In this document: positions 45,263 through 52,324 of the stretch, piece after piece
Layout: each line of letters opens with the position of its first letter
How positions within the stretch are numbered: position 1 is the first letter of the stretch
Notes under the pieces: generated by a model
The model's input: the letters and a program-made list of their open reading frames with translations, nothing else
Database searches by the model: none
What the model was told of the DNA's origin: nothing
Assembly: GCF_007989605.1 (NCBI RefSeq)
Contig: NZ_BJUL01000013.1
Span: 19,964 to 83,963 of the forward strand
Length of the DNA: 64,000 nucleotides
Source: Vreelandella venusta
GTDB taxonomy: Bacteria > Pseudomonadota > Gammaproteobacteria > Pseudomonadales > Halomonadaceae
Reading direction: 5' to 3'
Position numbers and translations under genes: made by a program

Positions 45263-45338
45263 CTTGCCACTTGCTTCAAAGGCGGGCACACTCATTTTCT
45301 TCACTATTCTCAGATGTATGCCCAGAAAAAGGACTGCC

Positions 45339-45971
45339 ATGATTACGCTTTGGGGCCGCAATAACTCCACGAACGTCAAAAAAGTGCGCTGGGTGCTCGA
45401 AGAGCTCGGCTTGGCGTTTGAACAAATTCCGGCAGGAATGCAGCACGGGGTCAACAATACCTCAGCGTACTTGGCCATGAACCCCAATGGGCTAGTGCCG
45501 CTACTTAAAGACGACGCGACCGATAGCGTGTTATGGGAATCTAACACCATTATCCGTTACTTGGCCGCGCAGTATGGCCAAGGTAGCTTATGGGTAGATA
45601 ACCCCGCCAAGCGCGCCCAGGCAGAGAAATGGATGGATTGGGCGAACAATACGCTTTCGCCCAGGCACCGCGTTATTTTGCAGGGGTTCGTAAGAACACC
45701 GCCGGAAGAGCGTGATAACGATGCTATTGATGCCGGAATGCTAGCCTGCGAAAGATCATTTGAGCTATTAGATAATGCGTTGGCAAACCAAAGCCAACCC
45801 TGGTTTTCCGGCGATGAGTTTGGCCTCGGCGACATTGCCCTAGCGCCGTTTATCTATAACCTTTGGAACATTGGATTAACCTGGCAGCGGCGTCCCAGTC
45901 TGGAGCGCTGGTACCAACAGCTTGCAGAGCGCCCAGCCTTTCAGAACGTAGTGATGATCCCTGTAACCTGA
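45339..45971 (+). CDS. Glutathione S-transferase family protein
   Basis: A 210-residue soluble thioltransferase-fold protein. The N-terminal thioredoxin-like domain begins [20 protein letters not shown], with Ser/Asn around residues 9-11 in the place of the catalytic residue. The glutathione-binding [12 protein letters not shown] and [16 protein letters not shown] follow. The C-terminal helical domain has the family [21 protein letters not shown] six bases before the ATG sets the start; the in-frame extension upstream to 45240 lacks homology. Substrate unknown. It is convergent with panE across a shared terminator. Confidence 0.88.
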   Translation: MITLWGRNNSTNVKKVRWVLEELGLAFEQIPAGMQHGVNNTSAYLAMNPNGLVPLLKDDATDSVLWESNTIIRYLAAQYGQGSLWVDNPAKRAQAEKWMDWANNTLSPRHRVILQGFVRTPPEERDNDAIDAGMLACERSFELLDNALANQSQPWFSGDEFGLGDIALAPFIYNLWNIGLTWQRRPSLERWYQQLAERPAFQNVVMIPVT

Positions 45972-45976
45972 TCTAG

Positions 45977-46009
45977 AAAGCGCTCTCCCTGATGACGGGA
46001 GAGCGCTTT
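45977..46009. terminator. Bidirectional terminator between GST gene and panE
   Basis: AAAGCGCTCTCCC (45977-45989) pairs perfectly with GGGAGAGCGCTTT (45997-46009) across a 7-base loop. The A-rich left and T-rich right ends make it useful in both directions for the convergent genes. Confidence 0.9.
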
Positions 46010-46040
46010 AGTGGGCGATGACTCAGCCACCAAATGTTCC

Positions 46041-46961
46041 CTAAAACTTCGCCTCCAATTTGGCCAGTTCGCTATTAAGTTCCTTCAACACCCCACATGG
46101 CAAGCCATGGCGCTCGGCGCTATCAATCAACGGTCCTAAAATCGCCCCGCGCTCGGTGGGACGCTTGGCCTCAACGTCCTGCAACATCGAGGCCTTATTG
46201 TTAGCGGTGTTCTCTACCACCTGCCACACCAGCGCCAACCACGCGTTTTCACCCTCACCACCATTCGGTGGTGCAATGTTTTCCTGGTTTATAATCGCCG
46301 CGACTTCCTTAACCACCGCTTCCACGCGGCCTGCATAAGCGTTACCGCGCAGCTCACCATTGCGCACGCCATTAAGCGCGACCAATGGGTTGATCGCCGC
46401 ATTCACCGTCAGCTTTTGCCACAAACGCTGGCGTATATCACCGACCGCCGTTGCGACAAAACCTGCCTCACTCAATAGTGCCGCTAACGCCTCCGCCAAT
46501 CTCGCGTGCTGATTGTCTAAATCACCAATAAACGTAGGCCCGCGCCCCGCGTGAACTACACTATCATCCCCAGTCAGATAAGCACCCTGAGTCGTGGTCG
46601 CGCACAGCACCGGCCCCGGCCACGTTTGTGTAATACGTGGCTGTGCCAAAAAACCGTTCTGCCACAGCACGAGTGGGGTCGTGGGCGTAACTCTATCGGC
46701 AATGCTTGCAAGTGCCGCCTCGGCGGCCATGGCTTTGGTGGTGATATGTACAAACCCAGGCGCGGGCAGTGGATGAGAAGTCAGTTCCGCAACCGTAACG
46801 CTCGCCAGTCGCTTAGTTTGCTCTTCACCTTCAGGGGAGGTTAGGCGCTGTTGTTCAGGTAGCCCACGTCGGCCAATTAAAGTGGTGTCAGTTAAGGGGG
46901 AAAGCGAATGCGCCAATAGGCGACCAATGGCCCCGGGGCCAAGTATCCAATGGGAAGTCAT
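46041..46961 (-). CDS. panE: 2-dehydropantoate 2-reductase (ketopantoate reductase)
   Basis: A 306-residue NADPH-dependent reductase of pantothenate and CoA synthesis. The nucleotide-binding glycine motif is WILGPGAIGRLLAHSL at the N-terminus. The conserved lysine and asparagine of the family are in LWQKLTVNAAINPLVALNGV, and the second lysine region is the HITTKAMAAEAAL segment. The C-terminal helix bundle includes NKASMLQDVEAKRPTERGAI, matching the family SSMxQDxxxxRxTEID block. It is a single-gene unit convergent with the GST gene. Start ATG at 46961 is good. Confidence 0.92.
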   Translation of the reverse strand: MTSHWILGPGAIGRLLAHSLSPLTDTTLIGRRGLPEQQRLTSPEGEEQTKRLASVTVAELTSHPLPAPGFVHITTKAMAAEAALASIADRVTPTTPLVLWQNGFLAQPRITQTWPGPVLCATTTQGAYLTGDDSVVHAGRGPTFIGDLDNQHARLAEALAALLSEAGFVATAVGDIRQRLWQKLTVNAAINPLVALNGVRNGELRGNAYAGRVEAVVKEVAAIINQENIAPPNGGEGENAWLALVWQVVENTANNKASMLQDVEAKRPTERGAILGPLIDSAERHGLPCGVLKELNSELAKLEAKF

Positions 46962-47333
46962 CGTTGATTTTTAGCCATTAGCATCAGTGTTGCCGCCAAG
47001 CTTACCGTGTTCAGCACTAGGAAATGAAGGTGAAGTGTAATGCTGCAAGCGACACGGTTAATTTTTAATGTTGATACGCATGATTAGCTGCCTTTTCCCA
47101 TCTTACTAGGCGCTTGTTAGGTGTGCTTGGGTGGTGGTTTGCACTGCTTGTCTAGTTCACTATATTTAATATTTGAAGTGCTTTGCGAGGTAAAAGAGTT
47201 AACGTAAGTGCTGGGGTGAATGGCTAATTGCTCGAATCTGATTTGGGCTATCGGCCTTTAATTAGATGCTTGATTTAAGCGTCTTTTCGTAAGGGCGTTG
47301 TGCTGGCGATTGACACGCCCTAAGGGAGGGTTC
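46962..47333. other. Intergenic region upstream of the choloylglycine hydrolase gene
   Basis: 372 bases without a supported gene. AGGGCGT (from about 47292) and ACGCCCT (from about 47315) make a 7-bp inverted repeat just before the next ribosome site. A lone GTTAGGT near 47115 resembles an integron core but has no partner arm. Otherwise nothing clear was seen. Confidence 0.5.
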
Positions 47334-48377
47334 ATGCGTAGGTATTACAAAGGAAGCGTTGCTATCGTGATTGGTGCGATGGTAATGGCAAATGCAGCGT
47401 GGGCGTGCTCAAGATACTTATGGAATGATAATGAGCGGGGCATTTATGTTGCCCGCACAATGGACTGGCCCGAATCGACAGAGCCGGTGATTACTATTTT
47501 TCCCCGTGGCATGGAGCGTGATGGGGGCATGCTGGGTACGCAAGTCGTTGTGGAGGAGAACGCCGCAACATGGACATCCAAGTACGGCAGCATGGTCACC
47601 ACGGTTTATGGCATCGGCGCCGCCGATGGGTTTAACGAAAAAGGGCTGGCGTTTCACATGCTCTATCTCACGGCCACCGATTTTGGCCCGCGTGATCCGG
47701 CTAAACCAGGATTGCAGGCCGGCTTGTGGGGGCAGTATGTGGTCGACAACGCAGCCACTGTCGAAGAAGCTCTCGACATACTCGAAGATGTACAAATTGT
47801 CATGACGGAGGCGCGGGGTAGCAAGGCAACCGTACACTTGGCAATTGAAGATGCTAGCGGGGATTCAGCGATCATTGAGTATATCGATGGTGAACCCATG
47901 ATTCACCACGGTAGAGAATTTAGAATCATGACCAATGATCCACCTTACGATCAACAGTTGGCACTGCTGGAAGAGTTAGATTTTTCAAACCCAAGCAGCG
48001 ACACACCGCTACCAGGGAACGTCAAGCCGACCGACCGTTTCCAGCGAATCGCCTACTTTTCGTCAATGCTGCCGGAGCCACAAAACGAGCGCGAAGCCGT
48101 GGCAAGCGCACTGGCAATTGCCCGAAATGTATCGGTTCCGTTCGGTGCGCCGTATAAGGGATTCGGCATTTATAACACCGAGTACCGCACCGTCATGAAC
48201 CTCTCGGAGTTGAGGTACTACTTCGAGCTGACGACCAGCCCCAACGTAATATGGGCTGATCTCTCTGAGCAAGACCTAGAAGAAGGCTCGCCGGTGCAAG
48301 TGCTCGATCCGAATAATATCGAACTTTCTGGTGACGTAAGCAGCGACTTCACCGTCGCGGAAAGCCCCCCGTATTAA
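47334..48377 (+). CDS. Secreted choloylglycine hydrolase / penicillin V acylase family protein
   Basis: A 347-residue Ntn-hydrolase of the linear-amide C-N hydrolase family. A signal peptide (MRRYYKGSVAIVIGAMVMAN to AWA) ends exactly before Cys25, the N-terminal nucleophile in CSRYLWNDNERGIYVARTMDW. Family residues continue with MTNDPPYDQQLALLEE and the VPFGAPYKGFGIYNTEYRTV block. RBS AAGGGAGG fixes the ATG; upstream in-frame extension to 47298 is rejected. Gram-negative relatives hydrolyse N-acyl homoserine lactones or penicillin V, and Gram-positive ones bile salts. Periplasmic quorum-signal or amide hydrolysis is plausible but unproven. A strong terminator follows. Confidence 0.85.
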   Translation: MRRYYKGSVAIVIGAMVMANAAWACSRYLWNDNERGIYVARTMDWPESTEPVITIFPRGMERDGGMLGTQVVVEENAATWTSKYGSMVTTVYGIGAADGFNEKGLAFHMLYLTATDFGPRDPAKPGLQAGLWGQYVVDNAATVEEALDILEDVQIVMTEARGSKATVHLAIEDASGDSAIIEYIDGEPMIHHGREFRIMTNDPPYDQQLALLEELDFSNPSSDTPLPGNVKPTDRFQRIAYFSSMLPEPQNEREAVASALAIARNVSVPFGAPYKGFGIYNTEYRTVMNLSELRYYFELTTSPNVIWADLSEQDLEEGSPVQVLDPNNIELSGDVSSDFTVAESPPY

Positions 48378-48392
48378 ACTAACCCGTAACGC

Positions 48393-48440
48393 GCCGATGC
48401 AGTTGGCCGAGCTAACCTGGTTCACTGCATCGGCTTTTTT
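48393..48440 (+). terminator. Intrinsic terminator after the choloylglycine hydrolase gene
   Basis: GCCGATGCAGT (48393-48403) pairs with ACTGCATCGGC (48424-48434) over a 20-base loop, then TTTTTT. It marks the boundary before the cassette array. Confidence 0.9.
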
Positions 48441-48593
48441 CGTATACGTGATAGCAGCGGAAAGGTGTGTCATCAGCCAATAGACTCTAGACGTGGTAGA
48501 AAACCGCAATGCGTGGCTAATGACGAGGCTAAGGATTATCTGGGTGTCTGTTTTTACGGCTTTGAGAGGCTCATCGAGTCAAGGTGCCATGTT

Positions 48594-48633
48594 GGTTCAG
48601 CGGTGTTATGCAGCCGGCACGATAATCTATGAT
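48594..48633 (+). repeat. 40-nt segment shared with the attC at 52883-53029
   Basis: This segment and 53012-53051 agree at about 32 of 40 positions, starting GGTTCAGC and running through the core GTTATG and GGCACG into TATG. The match extends past the recombination core into the next cassette, suggesting duplication of a cassette junction or related cassette leaders. Confidence 0.7.
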
Positions 48634-48695
48634 ATACAGCCTATTTATACTTAATTTATTTTTATTTCAATGAGCTAGGTCGTAAATGAAAGGCG

Positions 48696-48739
48696 GTATA
48701 ACCTGAATGAGCGCGCCGCCAGGTTCATTGAGGTTATGT
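48696..48739 (+). repeat. Small attC-like inverted repeat
   Basis: GTATAACCTGAATGA on the left pairs imperfectly with the right arm ending TTGAGGTTATGT. At 44 nt it is shorter than normal attC sites and lacks the usual extrahelical-base layout, so it may be a remnant or an unrelated hairpin. Confidence 0.35.
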
Positions 48740-48834
48740 AGCGGGGCGTATAATCACTGTTATGTTGAATAGGGCTTCAAAGCCCACAGGTATTCAGCTA
48801 ATCTCATCTTCCACGCAATATCTTAGGTATATAC

Positions 48835-49212
48835 ATGATTGATCACGTTACAATTCCCGTTAGTGATTTGGAAAGAAGCCGGAAGTTTTATGAAGAAGCT
48901 TTTAGTCCACTAGGGTACATAGTTGCATTTGGTGAAAAAGGAAAATTTTGGGCTTTCGACCTCGGTAAGGGCTTCTTATTCGAGATCTGTAGCGCTAAGA
49001 CTGAGGGTGCTTTAACGAGCTTTCATATAGCCTTTCGTGTGGCGAGTCAGAAAAAGGTTCGAGAGTTTTATGACTCAGCTATTTTAGCAGGAGCGCGAGA
49101 CAACGGAGCTCCAGGACCGCGACCTCACTATACCGAGAACTATTATGCCTGCTTCGTTCATGATCCAGATGGTCATAATATTGAGGCTGTCTTTGACACA
49201 TGGAAGTCTTGA
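48835..49212 (+). CDS. VOC-family (glyoxalase/bleomycin resistance fold) protein, cassette 1
   Basis: A 125-residue single VOC domain protein. It begins MIDHVTIPVSDLERSRKFYE, and the C-terminal half has the family NGAPGPRPHYTENYYACFVHD then PDGHNIEAVFD. His4, the late His and the C-terminal Glu of IEAVF are the usual metal ligands. Such small VOC proteins act as isomerases, dioxygenases or binding proteins; the substrate is unknown. It is followed by a strong VCR-like attC at 49264-49389, so it is read as a cassette gene. The closing VOC protein at 63542 shares its pattern (DDGAPG, HYHESY). Confidence 0.85.
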   Translation: MIDHVTIPVSDLERSRKFYEEAFSPLGYIVAFGEKGKFWAFDLGKGFLFEICSAKTEGALTSFHIAFRVASQKKVREFYDSAILAGARDNGAPGPRPHYTENYYACFVHDPDGHNIEAVFDTWKS

Positions 49213-49263
49213 TGCAGTTGAAAATGCGGTAAAAGTTTAATGTAAAACACGTGCTGAGTTTCA

Positions 49264-49389
49264 ACATAACAAACTGTTCAAGAGGGATTCGCAACGCGTG
49301 GCATTTTTACTATGCGTTGATTTTAGTGATTAGGGTGGTGTGCGGTGGCTTCGGTATTGCGTTGCTCACCCCTTAACAGGGCGTTAAGC
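49264..49389 (+). repeat. attC site 1, VCR-like
   Basis: 126 nt beginning at ACATAAC and ending in GTTAAGC (49383-49389). The left-arm CTGTTCAAGAGGG and CAACGC pair with the right-arm GCGTTGCTCACCCCTTAACAG. Its length and internal GCGGTGGCTTCGG resemble Vibrio cholerae repeats from memory. This is the most convincing site in the array. Confidence 0.88.
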
Positions 49390-49412
49390 ATCAGTAGGGA
49401 GGGTAGCGATAA

Positions 49413-49757
49413 TTGAGTAGCGAACAACGGCTTAAAGTATGGCGAGCTTTATCTGACCTGTTTCTTGACACAGAAATAGATGATGTAACGTTCAGGTATA
49501 TTGCCCGTACAATTTCAGAGAGCGAATTTTCCTTGCCTGAAGTTGAGAGCATCCTTTGGAACGAGGTCTACCCAGTATTGGAAAGTAACCTACGAAGCGT
49601 TGCCGGTGTTTGGGGCGGCTGGCCAGATTCTTGGCTTCTTCAAAACTTGCCTGCTTCAGTTCGCCCCAACGCTATACATGGAGATGCTTCCATCATCAAG
49701 GAAATAAAGCGTTGCTGGCAGAAAGTGGTGGAGTTCTATGCAAGCGAAAATGTATAA
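49413..49757 (+). CDS. DUF7079-like hypothetical protein, cassette 2
   Basis: A 114-residue protein with a TTG start, supported by AGGGAGGG nine bases upstream and no better ATG. The pattern VWRALSDLFLDTEIDD, IARTISESEFSLPEVESIL and NEVYPVLESNLRSVAGVWGG recalls a small family (DUF7079) often met in integron cassettes and beside toxin immunity genes. No catalytic motif, signal or membrane helix is seen. Function unknown. It sits 23 bases after attC 1, and its stop overlaps the start of attC 2, as is usual for cassettes. Confidence 0.75.
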   Translation: MSSEQRLKVWRALSDLFLDTEIDDVTFRYIARTISESEFSLPEVESILWNEVYPVLESNLRSVAGVWGGWPDSWLLQNLPASVRPNAIHGDASIIKEIKRCWQKVVEFYASENV

Positions 49758-49835
49758 CCAGATCAATCACAGCGACAGCTTCTCCGTTGTGGCTTCACCT
49801 ACACTACAAAGCTGTGCGTGTTGGCGGCGTTATGC
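49752..49835 (+). repeat. attC site 2
   Basis: 84 nt from GTATAAC (overlapping the cassette stop) to GTTATGC (49829-49835). CACAGCGACAGCTT on the left pairs with AAAGCTGTGCGTG on the right, with unpaired bases in one arm. It is closely related to attC 6 at 51826-51908. Confidence 0.82.
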
Positions 49836-49849
49836 AACCAAGGAGAATT

Positions 49850-50227
49850 ATGAGACAACAGTATCATTTTCGAAGCTCAGATGAAGGGCTGCTATCGTGG
49901 GACGTTTTTCGGCTAATTGAACTGGCTAAAAATTTGCCAGTTACCGAAATATCGCTAGCTGACATCAGTGAGTTGGACGAAGAATTTTGGTTTGAGCTAG
50001 GTGGTGAAAAACCAACGTGTAGAAATATTATAGAGCATACGAAACTCATCCAAGAAACTGATTTATCATACCCAATTATTCTGTGCCATAAAGGAAGGGT
50101 AATGGACGGTATGCATAGAGTGTGTAAAGCAGTTTTACTTGGTCACGATACAGTCCGAGCAGTTAGGTTTCCTCAATATTTAGCTCCCGATTATGTTGGT
50201 ATTGAAGCTGATGAGTTACCGTATTAG
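49850..50227 (+). CDS. ParB/sulfiredoxin-like hypothetical protein, cassette 3
   Basis: A 125-residue soluble protein. The segment PIILCHKGRVMDGMHRVCKA (about residues 75-95) resembles the GxxxDGxHR loop of ParB/sulfiredoxin-fold domains, which bind or cleave nucleotides; the rest matches no family I can name. ATG at 49850 has AGGAGAA six bases upstream. A longer in-frame reading from 49610 overlaps the preceding cassette and is rejected. It follows attC 2 by 14 bases and precedes attC 3. Activity not inferred. Confidence 0.75.
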   Translation: MRQQYHFRSSDEGLLSWDVFRLIELAKNLPVTEISLADISELDEEFWFELGGEKPTCRNIIEHTKLIQETDLSYPIILCHKGRVMDGMHRVCKAVLLGHDTVRAVRFPQYLAPDYVGIEADELPY

Positions 50228-50233
50228 AAAGCT

Positions 50234-50362
50234 GCATAATAAGGTGGTTAAGGCGGATTCAAAACGATTGGCGGTTTGAATTCAAAATCAGGTTTAGTGG
50301 TTAGGATGCAATGGCTTAGATTTGGTGATAGGCGTTGTTCACAACTTGGCGCGATGTTATGT
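50234..50362 (+). repeat. attC site 3, VCR-length
   Basis: 129 nt from GCATAAT to GTTATGT (50356-50362). The arms are more diverged than in attC 1, but AAG...AAAACG on the left matches the complement of CGTTGTTCACAACTT on the right. It lies seven bases after the cassette 3 stop. Confidence 0.7.
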
Positions 50363-50391
50363 GACAAACGACTATTCAGCTAAGAGGATAT

Positions 50392-50682
50392 ATGGGTACA
50401 GCTACGAAATTTTTAATATTATATTTAATTCCAGTGATTTCCTTTGCTGGCACTGTTGGTACCTATATATTTGTTTATGGAGAGAGTGTTGACCATCCTC
50501 TAATAGATGTTGCCTTGGCGTTAGTTGTATTAGGTTTTCTGTTTTCATCGATTGTCAGAGTTAAGCTAATCTCTCAGTTTTTAAGTAATAATATAAATTA
50601 CTTGGGTGTTTTTTTTACTGTGGTGGGTTGGCTGTTAGAGCTTGTTCCAGTAAGTGTGTATATGTTATTGCTTGTGCAGTGA
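50392..50682 (+). CDS. Small membrane protein, cassette 4
   Basis: A 96-residue hydrophobic protein with about three helices (residues ~5-28, 36-56 and 68-95). The N-terminus MGTATKFLILYLIPVISFAG could be an uncleaved first helix. RBS AAGAGGATAT lies directly before the ATG. No family was recognised. Its base composition is very AT-rich. It is bounded by attC 3 and attC 4, so it moves as a single-gene cassette. Confidence 0.7.
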   Translation: MGTATKFLILYLIPVISFAGTVGTYIFVYGESVDHPLIDVALALVVLGFLFSSIVRVKLISQFLSNNINYLGVFFTVVGWLLELVPVSVYMLLLVQ

Positions 50683-50700
50683 GTGCAACCAATAATACAC

Positions 50701-50826
50701 ATATAGCAAGGCGCTTAGGCACATTTCCAACGCATGGCATTTTTAGTTTGAGTTGGATTTAGTATTTACGGCACAATGGGTTAAGTTTAGCGGTGGCGTT
50801 GTTCGCTATTTAACGCGACGTTAGCA
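50701..50826 (+). repeat. attC site 4, VCR-like
   Basis: 126 nt from ATATAGC to GTTAGCA (50820-50826). GGCGCTTAGG and CCAACGCATGGC on the left pair with GCGGTGGCGTTG and TTTAACGCGACG on the right. The left core has G for A (TAGC instead of TAAC), a decayed position. Confidence 0.78.
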
Positions 50827-50842
50827 ATACTGAGGGTCAGGT

Positions 50843-51256
50843 ATGGCTGTAGGCATTAAGGTTGGGAGCATTACAGATGAAATTGGCACCCCGGACTTTT
50901 TTCATGCCTTTTTCAGCACTGTAAGCTTTAACCTCGAAAAGGGATGGGGAAGTCGTTTCCCTCTTCTTCTCACTAACCTCTATCAAGGTGGACTTGAAGC
51001 GGCGTTCGCTGAAAATGCTCTAGCCGAGTTAGAGCAGATTAAAGAGGAGTTGTCCGCATTCTCTCCAGAGCAGGTGGTTTGGGATATCGAAGATCTTTCA
51101 AAGCAACCGCCGTGGGGTTCTGACATTTCACAGGACATCACGTCATTGGCCAACTATTTTGTGACGTCTACAGGTCATGATCTCATAGAAATTTTATTAG
51201 AAGCGCTAGATGAAGCTGCCAAGAGCAAAAGGCCAACTGCTATTGTTCATTGCTAA
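50843..51256 (+). CDS. Imm70-like immunity protein, cassette 5
   Basis: A 137-residue protein resembling the Imm70 immunity family, judged from memory of MAVGIKVGSITDEIGTPDFF, WGSRFPLLLTNLYQGGLEAA and VVWDIEDLSKQPPWGSDIS. Imm proteins neutralise polymorphic or contact-dependent toxins. No toxin gene lies beside it, so it would be an orphan immunity gene protecting against rivals' effectors. The ribosome site is weak (AGGTATG). Bounded by attC 4 and attC 5. Confidence 0.72.
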   Translation: MAVGIKVGSITDEIGTPDFFHAFFSTVSFNLEKGWGSRFPLLLTNLYQGGLEAAFAENALAELEQIKEELSAFSPEQVVWDIEDLSKQPPWGSDISQDITSLANYFVTSTGHDLIEILLEALDEAAKSKRPTAIVHC

Positions 51257-51318
51257 CAAGGTGCTGCTATCGGGCAAATTTCCGCAGAGCGCGGCGCTAC
51301 GTGTTGTTATAGTTAGGG
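51251..51318 (+). repeat. attC site 5, short type
   Basis: 68 nt from TGCTAAC (overlapping the cassette stop) to GTTAGGG (51312-51318). The central CCGC-AGAG-CGCGG hairpin and GTGCTGC/GCGGCGC arms fit a short class-1-style site. GTTATAG at 51306 is an alternative core. Confidence 0.65.
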
Positions 51319-51328
51319 GAAGCGGATT

Positions 51329-51820
51329 ATGTCAAATAAAAGCCTAAACGACAGGGTGTCCGCTTACAAAGAGGCTTTCGCTAGTGGAGAGATCCAGGAA
51401 ACGCATCAAAAATTGGTCGGTATCGTTCAAAGCCTTCACACTGAATTTGTAAAAAGATACAAAGAAAAGTTTTCTGTAGCAGGCGTAATGCATGGTTACA
51501 TAGACTTCACATACTTTTATTTGCAAAATGACTTCCTAAAAAGCCACAAGCTCAAACTCGCCGTTGTGTTTAACCACCAGCAGGTACGCTTCGAACTGTG
51601 GCTGCTTGGGCAAACCAAGGATGTCCAAATTCGTTATTGGGAAAAGCTAAAAGGCTTGTCGTGGGTCAATCCTGCAGTAATGCCTGAATATTCAATTTTC
51701 GAAGTGACACTTCTAGCTAATCCAGATTTCGACAATATTACAGAGCTGTTTAAATCTGTTCACGGTGCATTTAGCGTATTATCTCAGGAAATATCTGACA
51801 CGCTGGTAGCATACGAGTAA
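51329..51820 (+). CDS. DUF7000-like hypothetical protein, cassette 6
   Basis: A 163-residue soluble protein. GYIDFTYFYLQNDFLKSHKL, KLAVVFNHQQVRFELWLLGQ and TKDVQIRYWEKLKG match the block pattern of a small family I recall as DUF7000. No catalytic motif, signal peptide or membrane segment is visible. RBS GGGGAAGC is about 7 bases before the ATG. It lies between attC 5 and attC 6. Function unknown. Confidence 0.72.
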   Translation: MSNKSLNDRVSAYKEAFASGEIQETHQKLVGIVQSLHTEFVKRYKEKFSVAGVMHGYIDFTYFYLQNDFLKSHKLKLAVVFNHQQVRFELWLLGQTKDVQIRYWEKLKGLSWVNPAVMPEYSIFEVTLLANPDFDNITELFKSVHGAFSVLSQEISDTLVAYE

Positions 51821-51825
51821 TGGCG

Positions 51826-51908
51826 AAAAGCTAGGTCAATCACGGCAACAGCGTTTTCGTTGTGGCTTCGCCTTCACTGTAAAGCTACACGTGTTGGCGA
51901 CGTTATCC
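51826..51908 (+). repeat. attC site 6, sister of attC 2
   Basis: About 83 nt ending in GTTATCC (51902-51908). The stretches GTCAATCAC, CGTTGTGGCTTC and GTGTTGGCGACGTTAT match attC 2 nearly base for base. The left core is decayed (GCTAGG where attC 2 has TAACCA). Such sister sites suggest that two cassettes came from the same source integron. Confidence 0.75.
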
Positions 51909-51925
51909 GATCAAATCAATGGAGT

Positions 51926-52150
51926 ATGGCTTTGCGGAAAGAGCTTAGAGAAATACTTATTGAAGTATGCGATCGAAAAATCGATCAGAAAGGATCAGAG
52001 GTAGGGTTATCGTTTTACGCATTTTTCAAAAACAAAAACGATCAGCCAGAAGTTCTCATGGAGGTGGCACGGTGGTGGATTGAAACTCACGAATTGGATC
52101 ATTTCGAGAAAGCAGTAAAAATCAGAGATATGGTTAAATCCGGTGCTTAG
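51926..52150 (+). CDS. Hypothetical protein, cassette 7
   Basis: A 74-residue protein not recognised by family. It is rich in charged residues, with a helical start MALRKELREILIEVCDRKID and an EVLMEVARWWIETHELDHFE segment. ATG at 51926 is one base from GGAG; TTG at 51932 would be better spaced and make a protein two residues shorter. An in-frame extension from 51860 lies inside attC 6 and is rejected. Bounded by attC 6 and attC 7. Confidence 0.6.
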   Translation: MALRKELREILIEVCDRKIDQKGSEVGLSFYAFFKNKNDQPEVLMEVARWWIETHELDHFEKAVKIRDMVKSGA

Positions 52151-52165
52151 TCTTGCCATAAAATT

Positions 52166-52273
52166 ACATAACAAACGGCTGCTGTCGTCCCTCTGGGTCT
52201 GGGATGGCCTTTCGCTGCTGTGCGGCTACAAGTCCGCTCCAAAGCCGGACGGTATCTGCATTGAAAGTTATCG
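52166..52273 (+). repeat. attC site 7 (probable)
   Basis: 108 nt from ACATAAC to GTTATCG (52267-52273). Its inner part is a GC-rich fold (GGCTGCTGTCG with CGCTGCTGTGCGGC). The outer arms pair poorly, so the limits are less sure than for other sites. Confidence 0.55.
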
Positions 52274-52324
52274 TTCTATTATCCCTACTTAATCAGTGAA
52301 CTAGCTTTATACAAGGAAGAAGCT

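Larger units (their letters stand above)
48441..48834. other. Leader of the cassette array with attC remnants
   Basis: About 390 bases without a gene. It holds a core-like GTTATGC (48605-48611) at the end of a probable decayed attC, a small inverted repeat with GTATAAC and GTTATGT ends (48696-48739), another GTTATGT (48759-48765) and a GGGCTTCAAAGCCC hairpin (48772-48785). It is notably AT-rich. No attI site or integrase promoter was recognised. Confidence 0.55.

Noticed and set aside
47115..47121. GTTAGGT as an outlying attC core
   Set aside because: Has the core sequence but no upstream TAAC-type partner or pairing arms within 150 bases.
47195..47212. GTTAACGTAAG upstream of the choloylglycine hydrolase gene as a LiuR site
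   Set aside because: A single half-site without a matching second half.
48441..48834. attI site or remnant integrase gene at the array start
   Set aside because: No reading frame with integrase motifs on either strand and no recognisable attI arrangement; only core-like bits remain.
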